Origin: an uncultured Sulfurovum sp.
GTDB taxonomy: Bacteria > Campylobacterota > Campylobacteria > Campylobacterales > Sulfurovaceae
DNA length: 64,000 nt
NCBI GenBank assembly: GCA_902727915.1
Contig: CACVAU010000038.1
Span: 50,771-114,770 of the forward strand
Reading direction: 5' to 3'
Shown: positions 8,548 to 17,978 of the stretch, piece by piece
Position numbering within the stretch: the first letter of the stretch is position 1
Layout of the letters: every line of letters starts with the position of its first letter
Position numbers and translations under genes: made by a program
Notes under the pieces: model-generated
What the model was told of the DNA's origin: nothing
Databases searched by the model: none
What the model saw: only the letters and a program-made list of their open reading frames with translations

Positions 8548-9465
8548 TTGAAGTCGTAACCAAATTTTATGATCTATTGCAGGAAAACCTGCATAGGTCT
8601 TAGAACCTTTCAGTGATTTCGTAACCCCACCTTTACCAGCAATCGTTGTAAAGTCACCTAAGTGTAAATGTCCAGCTGTGGCACTTTGACCACCCATAAC
8701 AATATTTCTACCTGTTGTTGTTGAACCAGCTAAGCCAACTTGTGCTGCTAATAATGAATGAGCACCAATATCACAGTTATGTGCCACTTGAATTAGATTA
8801 TCCAATTTTGACCCATAACGAATATAAGTAGAACCAAAAACTGCTCTATCAATAACACAATTTGCACCCAACTCAACATTATCTTCTATAAGCACATTAC
8901 CATTTTGATAAATTTTAATATGTTCACCCTCTCGTGTATGTGCAAAACCATAACCATCAGAACCAATAACAGTTCCAGCATGTACGATACAATTAGCACC
9001 AATTATAGAACCATGGTAAACCGTCACATTTGGATAAATCAATGTATTAGATGCTATGTTTACATTATCACCAACATAAACACCAGCCATAATAGTCACA
9101 TTATCTCCCAAAACTACTCCTTTTCCAAAAGTAGCTTTATTATCAATAGAACAGTTTTTACCAACCATAGGTGTTGCTCCTATTGTCAATATTTCATGTG
9201 CAAAAAATTTAGAAGCTAACGCAAGTTTTAAATATGCTTCATCTGTAATCAAAGCTATAACATTATTAGGAAGTAAATTAGCATAATGAGCAGAAATTAG
9301 TACAGCAGCAGCCTTTGTACTACTAAGTTGCTCAATGTATTTTTTGTCATTAAAAAAAGAGATTTGAGAAGCATTTGCTTCATCCAAAGTATGGAGTCCT
9401 ATAATGTCAACATCAGCCCCATGATATTCTATATTTATGGCTTTAGATATTTCACTTAACTTCAC
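8515..9465 (-). CDS. lpxD: UDP-3-O-acylglucosamine N-acyltransferase
   Basis: LpxD adds the second hydroxyacyl chain in lipid A synthesis, in the cytoplasm. The 316-residue protein has an N-terminal uridine-binding domain (about 1-95) and a left-handed beta-helix of hexapeptide repeats (about 96-270). The catalytic His lies in [14 protein letters not shown], and a C-terminal helix carries KLSFLVKKK. It is the last gene of a long minus-strand run and sits 24 bases after ilvN, an adjacency I know from Campylobacterota genomes. The other lpx genes are not in the window. Confidence 0.96.
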   Translation of the reverse strand: MKLSEISKAINIEYHGADVDIIGLHTLDEANASQISFFNDKKYIEQLSSTKAAAVLISAHYANLLPNNVIALITDEAYLKLALASKFFAHEILTIGATPMVGKNCSIDNKATFGKGVVLGDNVTIMAGVYVGDNVNIASNTLIYPNVTVYHGSIIGANCIVHAGTVIGSDGYGFAHTREGEHIKIYQNGNVLIEDNVELGANCVIDRAVFGSTYIRYGSKLDNLIQVAHNCDIGAHSLLAAQVGLAGSTTTGRNIVMGGQSATAGHLHLGDFTTIAGKGGVTKSLKGSKTYAGFPAIDHKIWLRLQAKLSFLVKKK

Positions 9466-9489
9466 TATAATCCCCTCTTTTATTTTTAA

Positions 9490-9960
9490 CTATCGTTCCA
9501 TCGCCACAACACCACCACGAACAATTTCAAGTGGATTAAATCGTGCTACAGCCTCAACAAAGTGTTTTACTCTTGAAGGTTCATCTGCAACCATACCAAT
9601 ACACATGTCAACACCAACATTAACAATAGTTCCATTATAAGCTGCACATAACGCTTCAATATCTGCCAAACTTTCAGCCAATGAAAATTTAACTAAGACC
9701 ATCTCTTTTTCAACCATTTCACTGTGTTCAATAACTTCATAAACAGGAACCAGTTTATGAAGTTGTTTAGAAATTTGGTTTAAAGTTCGCTCGTCACCTT
9801 TTGTCGCAATGGTTATATGAGAACGATTAGAATTAGGAATAGGTGCAACAGTTAAAGTCTCAATGTTATAACCACGTCCAGCAAACAGTCCAGAAACACG
9901 AGAGAGAACAGAACTCTCATTTTCAACAATAACTGATATTACTCTTCTTGTTTGATTCAT
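9490..9960 (-). CDS. ilvN: Acetolactate synthase small subunit
   Basis: This is the regulatory subunit of acetohydroxyacid synthase for branched-chain amino acid synthesis. It has 156 residues with an N-terminal ACT domain (RRVISVIVENESSVLSRVSGLFAGRGYNI) and a second ACT-like C-terminal half. Its ATG overlaps the stop of ilvB by one base, so the two subunits are translationally coupled. The family binds valine for feedback inhibition. Some annotations call it ilvH; the symbol choice depends on paralog naming. Confidence 0.95.
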   Translation of the reverse strand: MNQTRRVISVIVENESSVLSRVSGLFAGRGYNIETLTVAPIPNSNRSHITIATKGDERTLNQISKQLHKLVPVYEVIEHSEMVEKEMVLVKFSLAESLADIEALCAAYNGTIVNVGVDMCIGMVADEPSRVKHFVEAVARFNPLEIVRGGVVAMER

Positions 9961-11687
9961 TACTTTTCTCCTTTTTCTGGATTAGCAATTTTAGGTAGCA
10001 TCATGTTATTTAAAGTACCATTTGACGGAACCATTGGTAAAACATCTTCAAAACGTGCTACTTGAATATTCATAAAGGCAACTTTGTCTTGCTCAATTGC
10101 ATCTTTAAGTGCTGCATCAAACTCTTCTTTTGTTGTAATGTCATAACCAATACCATGACAAGCCTCAGCTAATGCCTTATAGTTTGGTTGAAATGACAAG
10201 TCTGTTTCAGCAAAACGATTATCATAGAAGAATGTTTGCCATTGGCGAACCATCCCTAAAAACTGATTATTCAAAATAACATTAATCACAGGTATTTTAT
10301 ATTCAGATGCTGTCACAAGCTCTTGAACATTCATCAAAATTGACCCATCACCTGTGACATTAATAACTGTTTTATCTGGAAATGCTTTTTTAGCACCTAA
10401 AGCTGCTGGTAAACCAAAGCCCATAGTTCCTAAACCACCTGAATTAATCCACTGTCTTGGTCGATCAAATGGAAAATGTTGTGCAGCCCACATTTGGTGC
10501 TGACCAACATCAGAAGTAACAATGGCTTGTTCACCAAGTAACTCACCTAAACGTTCAATGACCCATTGAGGTTTAATAACTTCATCAGAATCTTCAAACG
10601 ATTGAGGATATAAAGCATCATAACGTGCTAAAACTTCTCGCCAATCATTATATTGATCTGGGTTCACTCGATCTTTCAATCCACTAATCATCATCTCAAC
10701 AGCATCTTGTACATCTCCAACAATTGGATAATCTACATGTACTAATTTTGCAATATTCGCAGGATCAATATCTACATGAATAATCTTCGCATATTTACCA
10801 AATTCTGACAATTTTCCTGTAACACGGTCATCAAATCTAGCACCCAAAGAGATGATTAAATCTGTTTCTGACATTGCCATATTTGAAGCATAATTTCCAT
10901 GCATTCCTAACATTCCTAAACGTAATGGATTATCATAACCCATTACACCTAATGCCATTAAAGTCTCAACGGTAGGAAGTTGACTTAACGCTGCCAATTC
11001 ACGAATTGACTCACTAGCATTAGACAATACAGCCCCACCACCAATATATAATAAAGGCTTCTTAGCTTTTAAAATAGCTTCAACGGCTACTGAAACATCT
11101 TCTTCTTTTGCTTTTGGCACAGTTCGATAACTAGGAAGGTTTACCTCATCTGGATAAATAAAATCACCCATTTCTGCTGTAATATCTTTTGGAATATCCA
11201 CAAGAACAGGACCTGGTCTACCTGTACGCGCAATGTGAAATGCCTCTTTTAAAATACGAGGTAAATCCTTAATATCACGTACCAAATAATTATGTTTGGT
11301 ACAAGGACGTGAAATACCAACAGCATCAATCTCTTGAAAACCATCTGTACCCAACAACATTTGAGGAACCTGCCCAGAGATTACAACCATTGGAATTGAA
11401 TCCATGTATGCTGTAGCCAAACCTGTTACAGCATTGGTAAATCCAGGTCCACTTGTTACCATCGCAACACCAACTTCACCCGTTGCTCTTGCATAACCAT
11501 CTGCAGCATGAACAGAAGCCTGTTCATGTCTGTTTAAAATATGTTCAAAGCCATCTTGTTTATATATCGCGTCGTATACGTTCATAATAGCACCACCAGG
11601 ATAACCAAATACAGTTTTTACACCTTCAGCTACCAATGCTTCACAAACCATTTGTGCACCATTCATTTCCATGAATCTTTGCTCCAA
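9960..11687 (-). CDS. ilvB: Acetolactate synthase large subunit
   Basis: This catalytic subunit condenses two pyruvates, or pyruvate with 2-oxobutyrate, in a thiamine-diphosphate-dependent reaction. The 575-residue protein has the three expected domains. These show the catalytic Glu in LNRHEQASVHAADGYAR, the FAD-binding middle domain (ISLGARFDDRVTGKL) and the ThDP motif GDGSILMNVQELVTASEYKIPVINVILNN. The length is typical. It is coupled to ilvN downstream. Upstream, 63 bases separate it from mrdA, so it may have its own promoter. Also named ilvI in some genomes. Confidence 0.97.
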   Translation of the reverse strand: MEQRFMEMNGAQMVCEALVAEGVKTVFGYPGGAIMNVYDAIYKQDGFEHILNRHEQASVHAADGYARATGEVGVAMVTSGPGFTNAVTGLATAYMDSIPMVVISGQVPQMLLGTDGFQEIDAVGISRPCTKHNYLVRDIKDLPRILKEAFHIARTGRPGPVLVDIPKDITAEMGDFIYPDEVNLPSYRTVPKAKEEDVSVAVEAILKAKKPLLYIGGGAVLSNASESIRELAALSQLPTVETLMALGVMGYDNPLRLGMLGMHGNYASNMAMSETDLIISLGARFDDRVTGKLSEFGKYAKIIHVDIDPANIAKLVHVDYPIVGDVQDAVEMMISGLKDRVNPDQYNDWREVLARYDALYPQSFEDSDEVIKPQWVIERLGELLGEQAIVTSDVGQHQMWAAQHFPFDRPRQWINSGGLGTMGFGLPAALGAKKAFPDKTVINVTGDGSILMNVQELVTASEYKIPVINVILNNQFLGMVRQWQTFFYDNRFAETDLSFQPNYKALAEACHGIGYDITTKEEFDAALKDAIEQDKVAFMNIQVARFEDVLPMVPSNGTLNNMMLPKIANPEKGEK

Positions 11688-11750
11688 TCGTCTTATAATT
11701 TTATGGGCGATTTTAACTAAAAGTCACTAAAAAATGGGTAAAAAGATTTA

Positions 11751-13625
11751 CTAATGTCCATGTCCATCATCTTTTTTCTCTTTTGTTAAATCTTTAAGTT
11801 TAATTTTTCCCTTAAATTCTTCTCCAAAATAACCTTCATTTGCCATCCAGTTATATATCTCAGCTGCAATTGGACCAGCTGCCGAACCTCCATGTCCTCC
11901 ATGTTCAATAAGTACAGTCACTACATATTTAGGATTTTCATAAGGAGCATAAGTCGTTAACCATGCATGAGAACGACTATAATAATCCATTTGAGACTCT
12001 TTCATTCTGACTTTTTCACTTTGAGGAATCGAAACAACTTGTGATGTTCCTGTTTTTCCTGCCACAACAATTGGTAATTTTGACATGGTACGCCTTGCTG
12101 TTCCTCTTTGTGCATTACAAACATCATACATGCCTAAACGTATGGTATTTAAATGTTGTTTATTAACCTCAAAAGTTTTATATTCTTTTTTAACTTTCGT
12201 TCCAGCAATCACATCAACAAATTGTGGTGTGGGTAAACGTTCTGTTGCTAAGAAAGCTGTATAGGCTGCAACTTGTAAAGGCGTAGCCAAGTTGTATCCC
12301 TGTCCAATGGAAGAGATAACCGTTTCTCCTTGATACCAACCCTGATTAAAACGTTTTCTTTTCCATGGTTTATCAGGAACAATCCCTGAACGTTCACGAG
12401 GTAAGTCAACACCTGTTTTAACCCCTAAACCCATTTGTCTTAAAGACTTAGCCATAGCATTAATACCTGTTTGCAATGCTTTATTATAAAAATAAACATC
12501 ACAACTTTCCCGTATTGCTTTTCTTAATCCCACTGTACCATGACCATAACGAGACCAACATCTAAATTTATGCTTACTTTTTCCTAAAGTAATGTAACCT
12601 TTACAATACTCTGTACTCTCTACAGCTGTACCTGATTTTGAAAAAGCCAAAGCCATTCCCATCTTAATCGTAGAACCAGGAGGATAAGCACCTCCTATAA
12701 TTTTATTGGTAAAAGGATGATCCAAATCAGTAATTAACTCTTTCCAATTTTTAGATGAAATACCCCCAACAAATAAATTTGGATCATAAGAAGGATAAGA
12801 CACCCCAGCAATAATATCGCCATCAACACCCATAACAACAGCAATACCAGCTTGACCAACAAAAAGTTCATTAATTCTTTTTTGTAAGCCCAAATCTATA
12901 TGTAAATCAAGATTTTGATCATCTTTAGGTTCCACTTTTTCTAACTCTGCTACCTCTTTATTTTTAGCTGAAACCTTAACAAGACGGTAACCTAATTCAC
13001 CTTGTAAAACTTGATTGTATTGTCGTTCAAGTCCTGTTTTTCCAATAACACCTACTTTTTCTACCACAGGATCTTTTTCATTCTCCTTTAAATTTGAACG
13101 TCCTACATAACCCACAATATGTGTCGCCATTGATCCAGCAGGATATAATCTTTTTGTTTCTGATTCTATTTTAAGTGATTTATTAATCGTAAGCTTTGGA
13201 TAAGCACCAATCATTTCATCATAACCAATAAACTCTACTACAGGTATATAGCGATGATTATAAGAGGAATCTTTCTTAAGATATTTTTTAATAAGTTTAG
13301 TTTTATTTAAATCTGGAAACTCATTAACAATGCCAGTAATGAGCTTATCCAGTTTTTCATCAGGTACTCTTTTTTTCTGCTCTTTATCATAACGTGTTAA
13401 ATGAGGAGCAATTTTAATAGAGAATCCAATGTCATTAACAGCCAATAATTTACCATTTCTATCAAGTATCTCACCCCTTACAGGCTTAATAAAATATTTA
13501 CGTTCAATATTCATTTGTGCCAAATTTTCATAATAATAATTTGATTTTATAGAAATTTGATAAATTCTGGAAACAAGCATAATCCAAAAAAGAACAAAAA
13601 TAGTAATAACTATCGGAAACCTCAA
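11751..13625 (-). CDS. mrdA: Penicillin-binding protein 2
   Basis: PBP2 is the elongation-specific peptidoglycan transpeptidase of the rod complex. The 624-residue protein has one N-terminal membrane anchor (3-20), a dimerisation domain and a transpeptidase domain. Its active-site Ser lies in PPGSTIKMG (near residue 312), the second motif is SCD (RESCDVYFY) and the third is KTGTS (near 524). The histidine-rich tail ends DDGHGH. The start overlaps the stop of the MreD-like gene by 4 bases. Its partner RodA is encoded at about 57 kb. Confidence 0.96.
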   Translation of the reverse strand: MRFPIVITIFVLFWIMLVSRIYQISIKSNYYYENLAQMNIERKYFIKPVRGEILDRNGKLLAVNDIGFSIKIAPHLTRYDKEQKKRVPDEKLDKLITGIVNEFPDLNKTKLIKKYLKKDSSYNHRYIPVVEFIGYDEMIGAYPKLTINKSLKIESETKRLYPAGSMATHIVGYVGRSNLKENEKDPVVEKVGVIGKTGLERQYNQVLQGELGYRLVKVSAKNKEVAELEKVEPKDDQNLDLHIDLGLQKRINELFVGQAGIAVVMGVDGDIIAGVSYPSYDPNLFVGGISSKNWKELITDLDHPFTNKIIGGAYPPGSTIKMGMALAFSKSGTAVESTEYCKGYITLGKSKHKFRCWSRYGHGTVGLRKAIRESCDVYFYNKALQTGINAMAKSLRQMGLGVKTGVDLPRERSGIVPDKPWKRKRFNQGWYQGETVISSIGQGYNLATPLQVAAYTAFLATERLPTPQFVDVIAGTKVKKEYKTFEVNKQHLNTIRLGMYDVCNAQRGTARRTMSKLPIVVAGKTGTSQVVSIPQSEKVRMKESQMDYYSRSHAWLTTYAPYENPKYVVTVLIEHGGHGGSAAGPIAAEIYNWMANEGYFGEEFKGKIKLKDLTKEKKDDGHGH

Positions 13626-14083
13626 AGTAAAACCCCTATCAAAATATCAATAACAATATAATAAACCAAAAGCATATCAGCTAAAACCGTGGTTGTATTA
13701 AACATAAAGTCATACATAAACAAAGAGATATAATATAAGAAGTCAATTATAACAATAATTGCGAAAAGTAAACAAACCTTACATCGAACTAGACGCTTCA
13801 ATGGAATATAAATAAAAAAATAAATCAGCATAATGACAAAAGTTGATAAAAGCAAAGGTAAACTTAAATTTAAGTCCAAATTTAATAAATAAAAAAGAGG
13901 TGCAAAGGCATAAGCTTTCTCTTTTTCAAGATTAATAATTAATACATAACCTACTAAACCTATAAGAGGAGGAAACATCGTATACATAGAAACAAATAAA
14001 GGATAGACAATAACAAAAAGAATAAGTGATACCTTATGAATAATACTTAAGCCTTCTTCTTCAAAACCATCGTATTTATTCAC
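13622..14083 (-). CDS. Membrane protein, probable MreD equivalent
   Basis: This 153-residue protein is almost entirely membrane, with about five hydrophobic helices after a charged N-terminus. Sequence alone is too divergent for a firm call. Its size, helix count and position directly upstream of mrdA, with which it overlaps by 4 bases, fit MreD, the membrane part of the elongasome. That assignment is inference from context. mreB and mreC are not adjacent here. Confidence 0.6.
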   Translation of the reverse strand: MNKYDGFEEEGLSIIHKVSLILFVIVYPLFVSMYTMFPPLIGLVGYVLIINLEKEKAYAFAPLFYLLNLDLNLSLPLLLSTFVIMLIYFFIYIPLKRLVRCKVCLLFAIIVIIDFLYYISLFMYDFMFNTTTVLADMLLVYYIVIDILIGVLL

Positions 14084-14091
14084 CGGTTCTC

Positions 14092-14559
14092 CTAATTGTT
14101 TAACTTATACACTAATGAGATTTCATTACATACTGGAAAATGAATACACTTTATACAATCTGTCCATATTTTATGTTCAGGAATGGTCTCTTTAGCAATT
14201 TCAATAAAATTCATTTTTTTAAAAAAATCTGGTAAATATGTTAAAACCAAAACCTCTTCACCCACATTAAGTATTCTGGCTTCTTCTAAAGCAAAAAGAA
14301 CAATTTGTTCTCCTATCTTTTTACCTCTACTTTCTTCAGCAACAATTAAAGAACGAATTTCAGCCAAGCGTGAAGAGTGTATATGTAAAGCAGCATATCC
14401 TAATAATTTTTCATCCTCTTTTGCTAAAACATAAGAACGAATATTTGTCGCCACTTCATCTTCGTTACGTTCTAAAATAATGCCATCTTTAACTTCTTCA
14501 ACTACCATCTCTTGCATAGATGGAATATCATTCAATGTAGCTTTAACTAATTTAACCAT
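14092..14559 (-). CDS. argA: Short-form N-acetylglutamate synthase (GNAT)
   Basis: This 155-residue single-domain GNAT acyltransferase has an acetyl-CoA loop (EESRGKKIGEQIV). Its C-terminus reads VLTYLPDFFKKMNF, then KIWTDCIKCIHFPVCNEISLVYKL, which is diagnostic of the short stand-alone N-acetylglutamate synthases (Rv2747-like). It would make N-acetylglutamate, the first arginine intermediate, and lacks the kinase-like domain of E. coli ArgA. The cysteine pair in the tail is a family trait. It overlaps engB by 13 bases in a mostly envelope-related operon. Confidence 0.82.
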   Translation of the reverse strand: MVKLVKATLNDIPSMQEMVVEEVKDGIILERNEDEVATNIRSYVLAKEDEKLLGYAALHIHSSRLAEIRSLIVAEESRGKKIGEQIVLFALEEARILNVGEEVLVLTYLPDFFKKMNFIEIAKETIPEHKIWTDCIKCIHFPVCNEISLVYKLNN

Positions 14560-15164
14560 TCTTCTATTCCAAAAATGTGCTCAAATATTTTTTGATGAAT
14601 TTTATCATAGCCCTGACGCTTAGAGTTTGAAATGGTAATACATCCAGGAAAAGCTTTTTTCAAAGCTGTTTTTTCTTTCATATTCAATTTATCTATTTTT
14701 GTAAAAACATCTAAATAAAGCTGGTCACCACGAATAAATTTCTTAACATATTCATTAACCCCTTTATCTATTTCTGCATTTGGATGACGCGCATCACGAA
14801 GATGAATAAAAACACGAATTGAAACTCGGTGCTTAATAAACTCAACCAAATTCTTTTGCCATATTCCTTTTAAATCTTTAGAAACTTTTGCATATCCAAA
14901 TCCAGGTAAATCAACAAAACGAATGTTCCAATCTTTTTCATCATAAATATAACGTATATCAAAAAAGTTAATTAATTGTGTTTTACCTGGTGTTGCCGAA
15001 GCTTTTGCCAAATTTTTACGTGAAGTTAATCCATTAATGCTAGAACTTTTACCAACATTTGAACGCCCTAAAAATACAACTTCAGATACGGTATCATCTA
15101 CTGAATCAGCCAATGCTTGTGCTGATTTCATAAAGTTTGCATCAACAAGCCTAGGTGTTGCCAT
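14547..15164 (-). CDS. engB: Ribosome biogenesis GTP-binding protein EngB/YsxC
   Basis: This small GTPase assists large ribosomal subunit assembly. It has 205 residues and all TRAFAC GTPase motifs: G1 GRSNVGKSS, G2/switch I around TPGKTQ, G3 DLPGFG and G4 TKIDKL. The spacing of G1 to G3 fits the EngB subfamily. It overlaps lptA by one base upstream and argA by 13 bases downstream, so it is part of the same mRNA. Confidence 0.96.
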   Translation of the reverse strand: MATPRLVDANFMKSAQALADSVDDTVSEVVFLGRSNVGKSSSINGLTSRKNLAKASATPGKTQLINFFDIRYIYDEKDWNIRFVDLPGFGYAKVSKDLKGIWQKNLVEFIKHRVSIRVFIHLRDARHPNAEIDKGVNEYVKKFIRGDQLYLDVFTKIDKLNMKEKTALKKAFPGCITISNSKRQGYDKIHQKIFEHIFGIEEWLN

Positions 15165-15634
15165 TATTTTCGGTCCTCTATTTCAAATCTAAAATGCACA
15201 GGTTTCTTATTTTTACCTTTAATATCAGCCAACCCTGTCTTTAAATCTAACGACACTGAATCAGCTTTTATCACTCTGTTATTTGTTAAGTCTTTTAAAA
15301 TAACTTTTCCTTTAAAAAGGTATTTTGAACTTTTTGGTGCATAAGTTACGGATGAAGTATGCCCAACATAATGAATTTTTTTTTCAGTTAAATCAAACTT
15401 AACATTTCCACTTGCTATGTATTTTTCAGCTTGTTTTTTTTCATTGAAGAAAACTGTTATTTTGGACGCATTAAACTCATTTTTACCTTGTTTAATTTTA
15501 GCATTTCCTTCAAAATAAGCCTCTTTATTAATATCATTAGCATAAAAACGGTCTGCTTTTATATCTACGATGTCTGCCATTAAACTTGAACTGTAAAAAA
15601 AAATAAATAATATAAAAAGTTTTTTCATCATCAA
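15164..15634 (-). CDS. lptA: LPS export protein LptA
   Basis: LptA forms the periplasmic bridge that carries lipopolysaccharide to the outer membrane. The 156-residue protein has a signal peptide (KKLFILFIFFYSSSLMA) followed by an OstA-like beta-jellyroll with the pattern ADRFYANDINKEAYFEGNAKIKQGKNEFNASKITVFF. The size is usual. It is the first gene of this minus-strand run and faces psd, 130 bases away. The usual partner lptC is not beside it. Three consecutive ATG codons make the exact start uncertain by two residues. Confidence 0.9.
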   Translation of the reverse strand: MMMKKLFILFIFFYSSSLMADIVDIKADRFYANDINKEAYFEGNAKIKQGKNEFNASKITVFFNEKKQAEKYIASGNVKFDLTEKKIHYVGHTSSVTYAPKSSKYLFKGKVILKDLTNNRVIKADSVSLDLKTGLADIKGKNKKPVHFRFEIEDRK

Positions 15635-15727
15635 AATATTCCCAGTTTTTCCGTCATTATAGCGTTTTAAAAAAAAATGATAAAGACTTTAGAAAAATTC
15701 ATTAAATTTTTTTTGTGCTAATAGTGA

Positions 15728-15733
15728 TATAAT
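15728..15733 (+). promoter_or_regulatory. -10 box of psd
   Basis: TATAAT lies 31 bases before the psd start, in the divergent lptA-psd region and downstream of a T-rich tract. It probably drives the psd-HAD-DUF445 operon. Confidence 0.5.
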
Positions 15734-15764
15734 GTCATCAATTAACTAAGAAAGAACGCTTTTA

Positions 15765-16580
15765 ATGAAAAAACATTACTCTTCCCTCCTCTCAACTGGC
15801 TTTGGTAAATTCGCCTCTAAACCTTTTTCTAAACCTCTGCAAAAATTCATTAACAATTCTTATGTAAAGCTCATGGGTTTAGACATGACAGAATTTGACA
15901 CCCCAGCAAATTATCCAACACTTAACAAACTTTTTACACGCTCATTTATCAATAAAAAAGAGATTACAACAGATGAAAATATTATGATTTCACCTGTTGA
16001 TGCACTGGTAACTGACTTTGGTAAAATTACTGACGGTAAAGCCTACCAAATTAAAGGCATGGAATATAATATTACTGAACTTTTTGGCGAATACCATGAA
16101 AAAGCAACTAAAGCTGTAGAGGGTGGAGAGTTTGTAAACCTTTATCTTTCACCTAAAGATTACCACCGTTATCACACACCAGATACACTGAACATTATAT
16201 CATTAACACATATCCCAGGTAAACTTTACCCTGTAAACTTTCCACTTTTACGTAACAAAAAAAACCTTTTTATAGAAAATGAACGTGTCATCATAGAGTG
16301 TACCGACAAAAAAGGAAATACCTTTATTATGGTACTTGTGGGTGCCTTAAATGTAGGAAAAATGGTTGTAACTTTTGAAGAGAGCATCAACACCAATTCT
16401 GACATACGAGAACCTAGACATTATACTTATGAAAACCTAACCCTTGAAAAAGGTGCACTTTTTGGTTGGTTTGAAATGGGTTCAACCATTTTACTTTTTA
16501 CCCAAAAAGATGTTTACAGTCCTACACTGAAAATTAATCAAAAAGTTAAATTTACTGAAAATATTGGAACGCTAAACTGA
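15765..16580 (+). CDS. psd: Phosphatidylserine decarboxylase
   Basis: Psd makes phosphatidylethanolamine from phosphatidylserine at the inner membrane. The 271-residue precursor contains the self-cleavage motif GST, with the pyruvoyl-forming Ser at about position 240 (FEMGSTILLF). It also has the conserved LSPKDYHRYHTP segment and an early SPVDALVTDFGKI block with the catalytic Asp. It is first in a three-gene operon, and the HAD gene starts on the last base of its stop codon. Confidence 0.96.
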   Translation: MKKHYSSLLSTGFGKFASKPFSKPLQKFINNSYVKLMGLDMTEFDTPANYPTLNKLFTRSFINKKEITTDENIMISPVDALVTDFGKITDGKAYQIKGMEYNITELFGEYHEKATKAVEGGEFVNLYLSPKDYHRYHTPDTLNIISLTHIPGKLYPVNFPLLRNKKNLFIENERVIIECTDKKGNTFIMVLVGALNVGKMVVTFEESINTNSDIREPRHYTYENLTLEKGALFGWFEMGSTILLFTQKDVYSPTLKINQKVKFTENIGTLN

Positions 16581-17209
16581 TGTCTACAAATAAAAAACTT
16601 ATTATTTTTGACATGGATGGAACCTTGGTGGACAGTTCCCTTACCATTGTAAATGCTATTAACCATGTACGTTCTAAACTTGGACTTCAAGCTTTAGAAT
16701 CAGCACTAATTCTAAACAAAGTCAATGATCCTCAACTTAATCCTGCGCTATTCTTTTATGAAACAGAAAAGTTTACTCAAGAGCATGAGGAATGGTTTTC
16801 AAGCTACTATACCGACAACCATGAACAAGAGCTTGAACTTTATGAAGGTATAAAAAGTTTATTAATAGAGCTTAAAGAAAAAGGTTATCATTTAGCCATT
16901 TCAACGAATGCTTATAGGGGTTCTACCCTTGAATCACTTACACATTTAGCTGTTCTTGAATATTTTTCAAGCATTGCTTGTTTTGATGATGTGGGTAGAG
17001 GTAAACCAGCACCTGATATGCTCGAAAAAAACCTAGAAGATTTAGCATTAACCATAGAAGATGCTATTTTTGTGGGTGACAGTGAACGTGACTTACGCGC
17101 TGCAAACAACTTAAAAATGGACTATATCATGATAAACTGGGGATTCTCAGACTATGAAGATGCTATTAATTCTGTAGAAAAACTCAAAGAAAAGATTTTG
17201 GAACTTTAA
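16580..17209 (+). CDS. HAD-family hydrolase (phosphatase-like)
   Basis: This 209-residue Gph-like haloacid dehalogenase has motif I FDMDGTLVDSS with the nucleophile Asp, motif II STNAY, and motif III/IV GKPAPDM with VGDSERDLRAA. It should be a cytoplasmic phosphatase. The substrate is not evident, but the tight operon (one-base overlaps on both sides) links it to psd and the DUF445 protein. A second, clearer phosphoglycolate phosphatase lies at 25.9 kb, so this one probably has a different substrate. Confidence 0.88.
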   Translation: MSTNKKLIIFDMDGTLVDSSLTIVNAINHVRSKLGLQALESALILNKVNDPQLNPALFFYETEKFTQEHEEWFSSYYTDNHEQELELYEGIKSLLIELKEKGYHLAISTNAYRGSTLESLTHLAVLEYFSSIACFDDVGRGKPAPDMLEKNLEDLALTIEDAIFVGDSERDLRAANNLKMDYIMINWGFSDYEDAINSVEKLKEKILEL

Positions 17210-17931
17210 TGCCAATGTTCAAAAAAATATCTAAAGCAACCATTACTGATGTTGCTTCTGTTTCCCTCATAGGTATTGGTCTTGTAGCCACTGGACCTTT
17301 GGCTAAACCCATTCTCTACACTGGACTTTTCGCGTTCTCAGGAGCTGTGACCAATCAAGTAGCCATCCATATGCTCTTTAACAAAGTTCCTTTCCTTTAT
17401 GGCTCAGGTATCATAGAAGACAACTTTGAAAACTTCAAAGGGTCTATTAAAGAGATGATTATGAAGCAGTTCTTCAATAAAGAACAACTCACAGCCTTTT
17501 TTCAAAGTGAAGAGAAAAAAATAAATCTTGCCCCTTTGGTAGAAAGTGCTGACTTCTCCCCTGCTTTTGATGCCCTCTCTAGTAGCGTTATGGAATCAAA
17601 ATTTGGTGACATGCTCAACATGTTTGGAGGTGAAAAAGCCTTAGAAAACCTACGAGAGCCTTTTGCTAAGAAACTAAAGTCTGCTGTAATAGGCATTGTA
17701 AGTTCAGACTCCTTCAAAGCTCAGATGGATTATCATATAAGTAACTCATCACTCAATGATGACATCTTAAAAACGCTTGATGACTTAATTACAAAACGTT
17801 TAAATGAATTAAGCCCTAAAATGGTCAATGAACTCATTCATGAACTTATTCATACCCATTTAGGTTGGTTGATTGTTTGGGGTGCTGTATTTGGTGGGGC
17901 TATTGGACTTATTTCTTCGTTTTTAATTTAA
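17209..17931 (+). CDS. DUF445 family membrane protein
   Basis: The 240-residue protein has two N-terminal hydrophobic segments (about 15-55), including the typical GAVTNQVAIHMLF stretch. A helical soluble region (70-210) follows, then a C-terminal membrane helix (WLIVWGAVFGGAIGLISSFLI). This matches DUF445/YheB-like proteins, whose function is unknown. It is the last gene of the psd operon, and a strong hairpin lies 20 bases after its stop codon. Confidence 0.85.
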   Translation: MPMFKKISKATITDVASVSLIGIGLVATGPLAKPILYTGLFAFSGAVTNQVAIHMLFNKVPFLYGSGIIEDNFENFKGSIKEMIMKQFFNKEQLTAFFQSEEKKINLAPLVESADFSPAFDALSSSVMESKFGDMLNMFGGEKALENLREPFAKKLKSAVIGIVSSDSFKAQMDYHISNSSLNDDILKTLDDLITKRLNELSPKMVNELIHELIHTHLGWLIVWGAVFGGAIGLISSFLI

Positions 17932-17951
17932 AATAAATATCTTCAATATTT

Positions 17952-17978
17952 TTCTTTACCCCATTGGGTAAAGAATTT
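17952..17978 (+). terminator. Terminator of psd operon inside convergent gene
   Basis: A perfect 10-bp stem TTCTTTACCC/GGGTAAAGAA with a CATT loop is followed by TTT. The left arm holds the last codons and the stop of the convergent aldo/keto reductase gene, so the element is also coding on the other strand. Confidence 0.65.
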
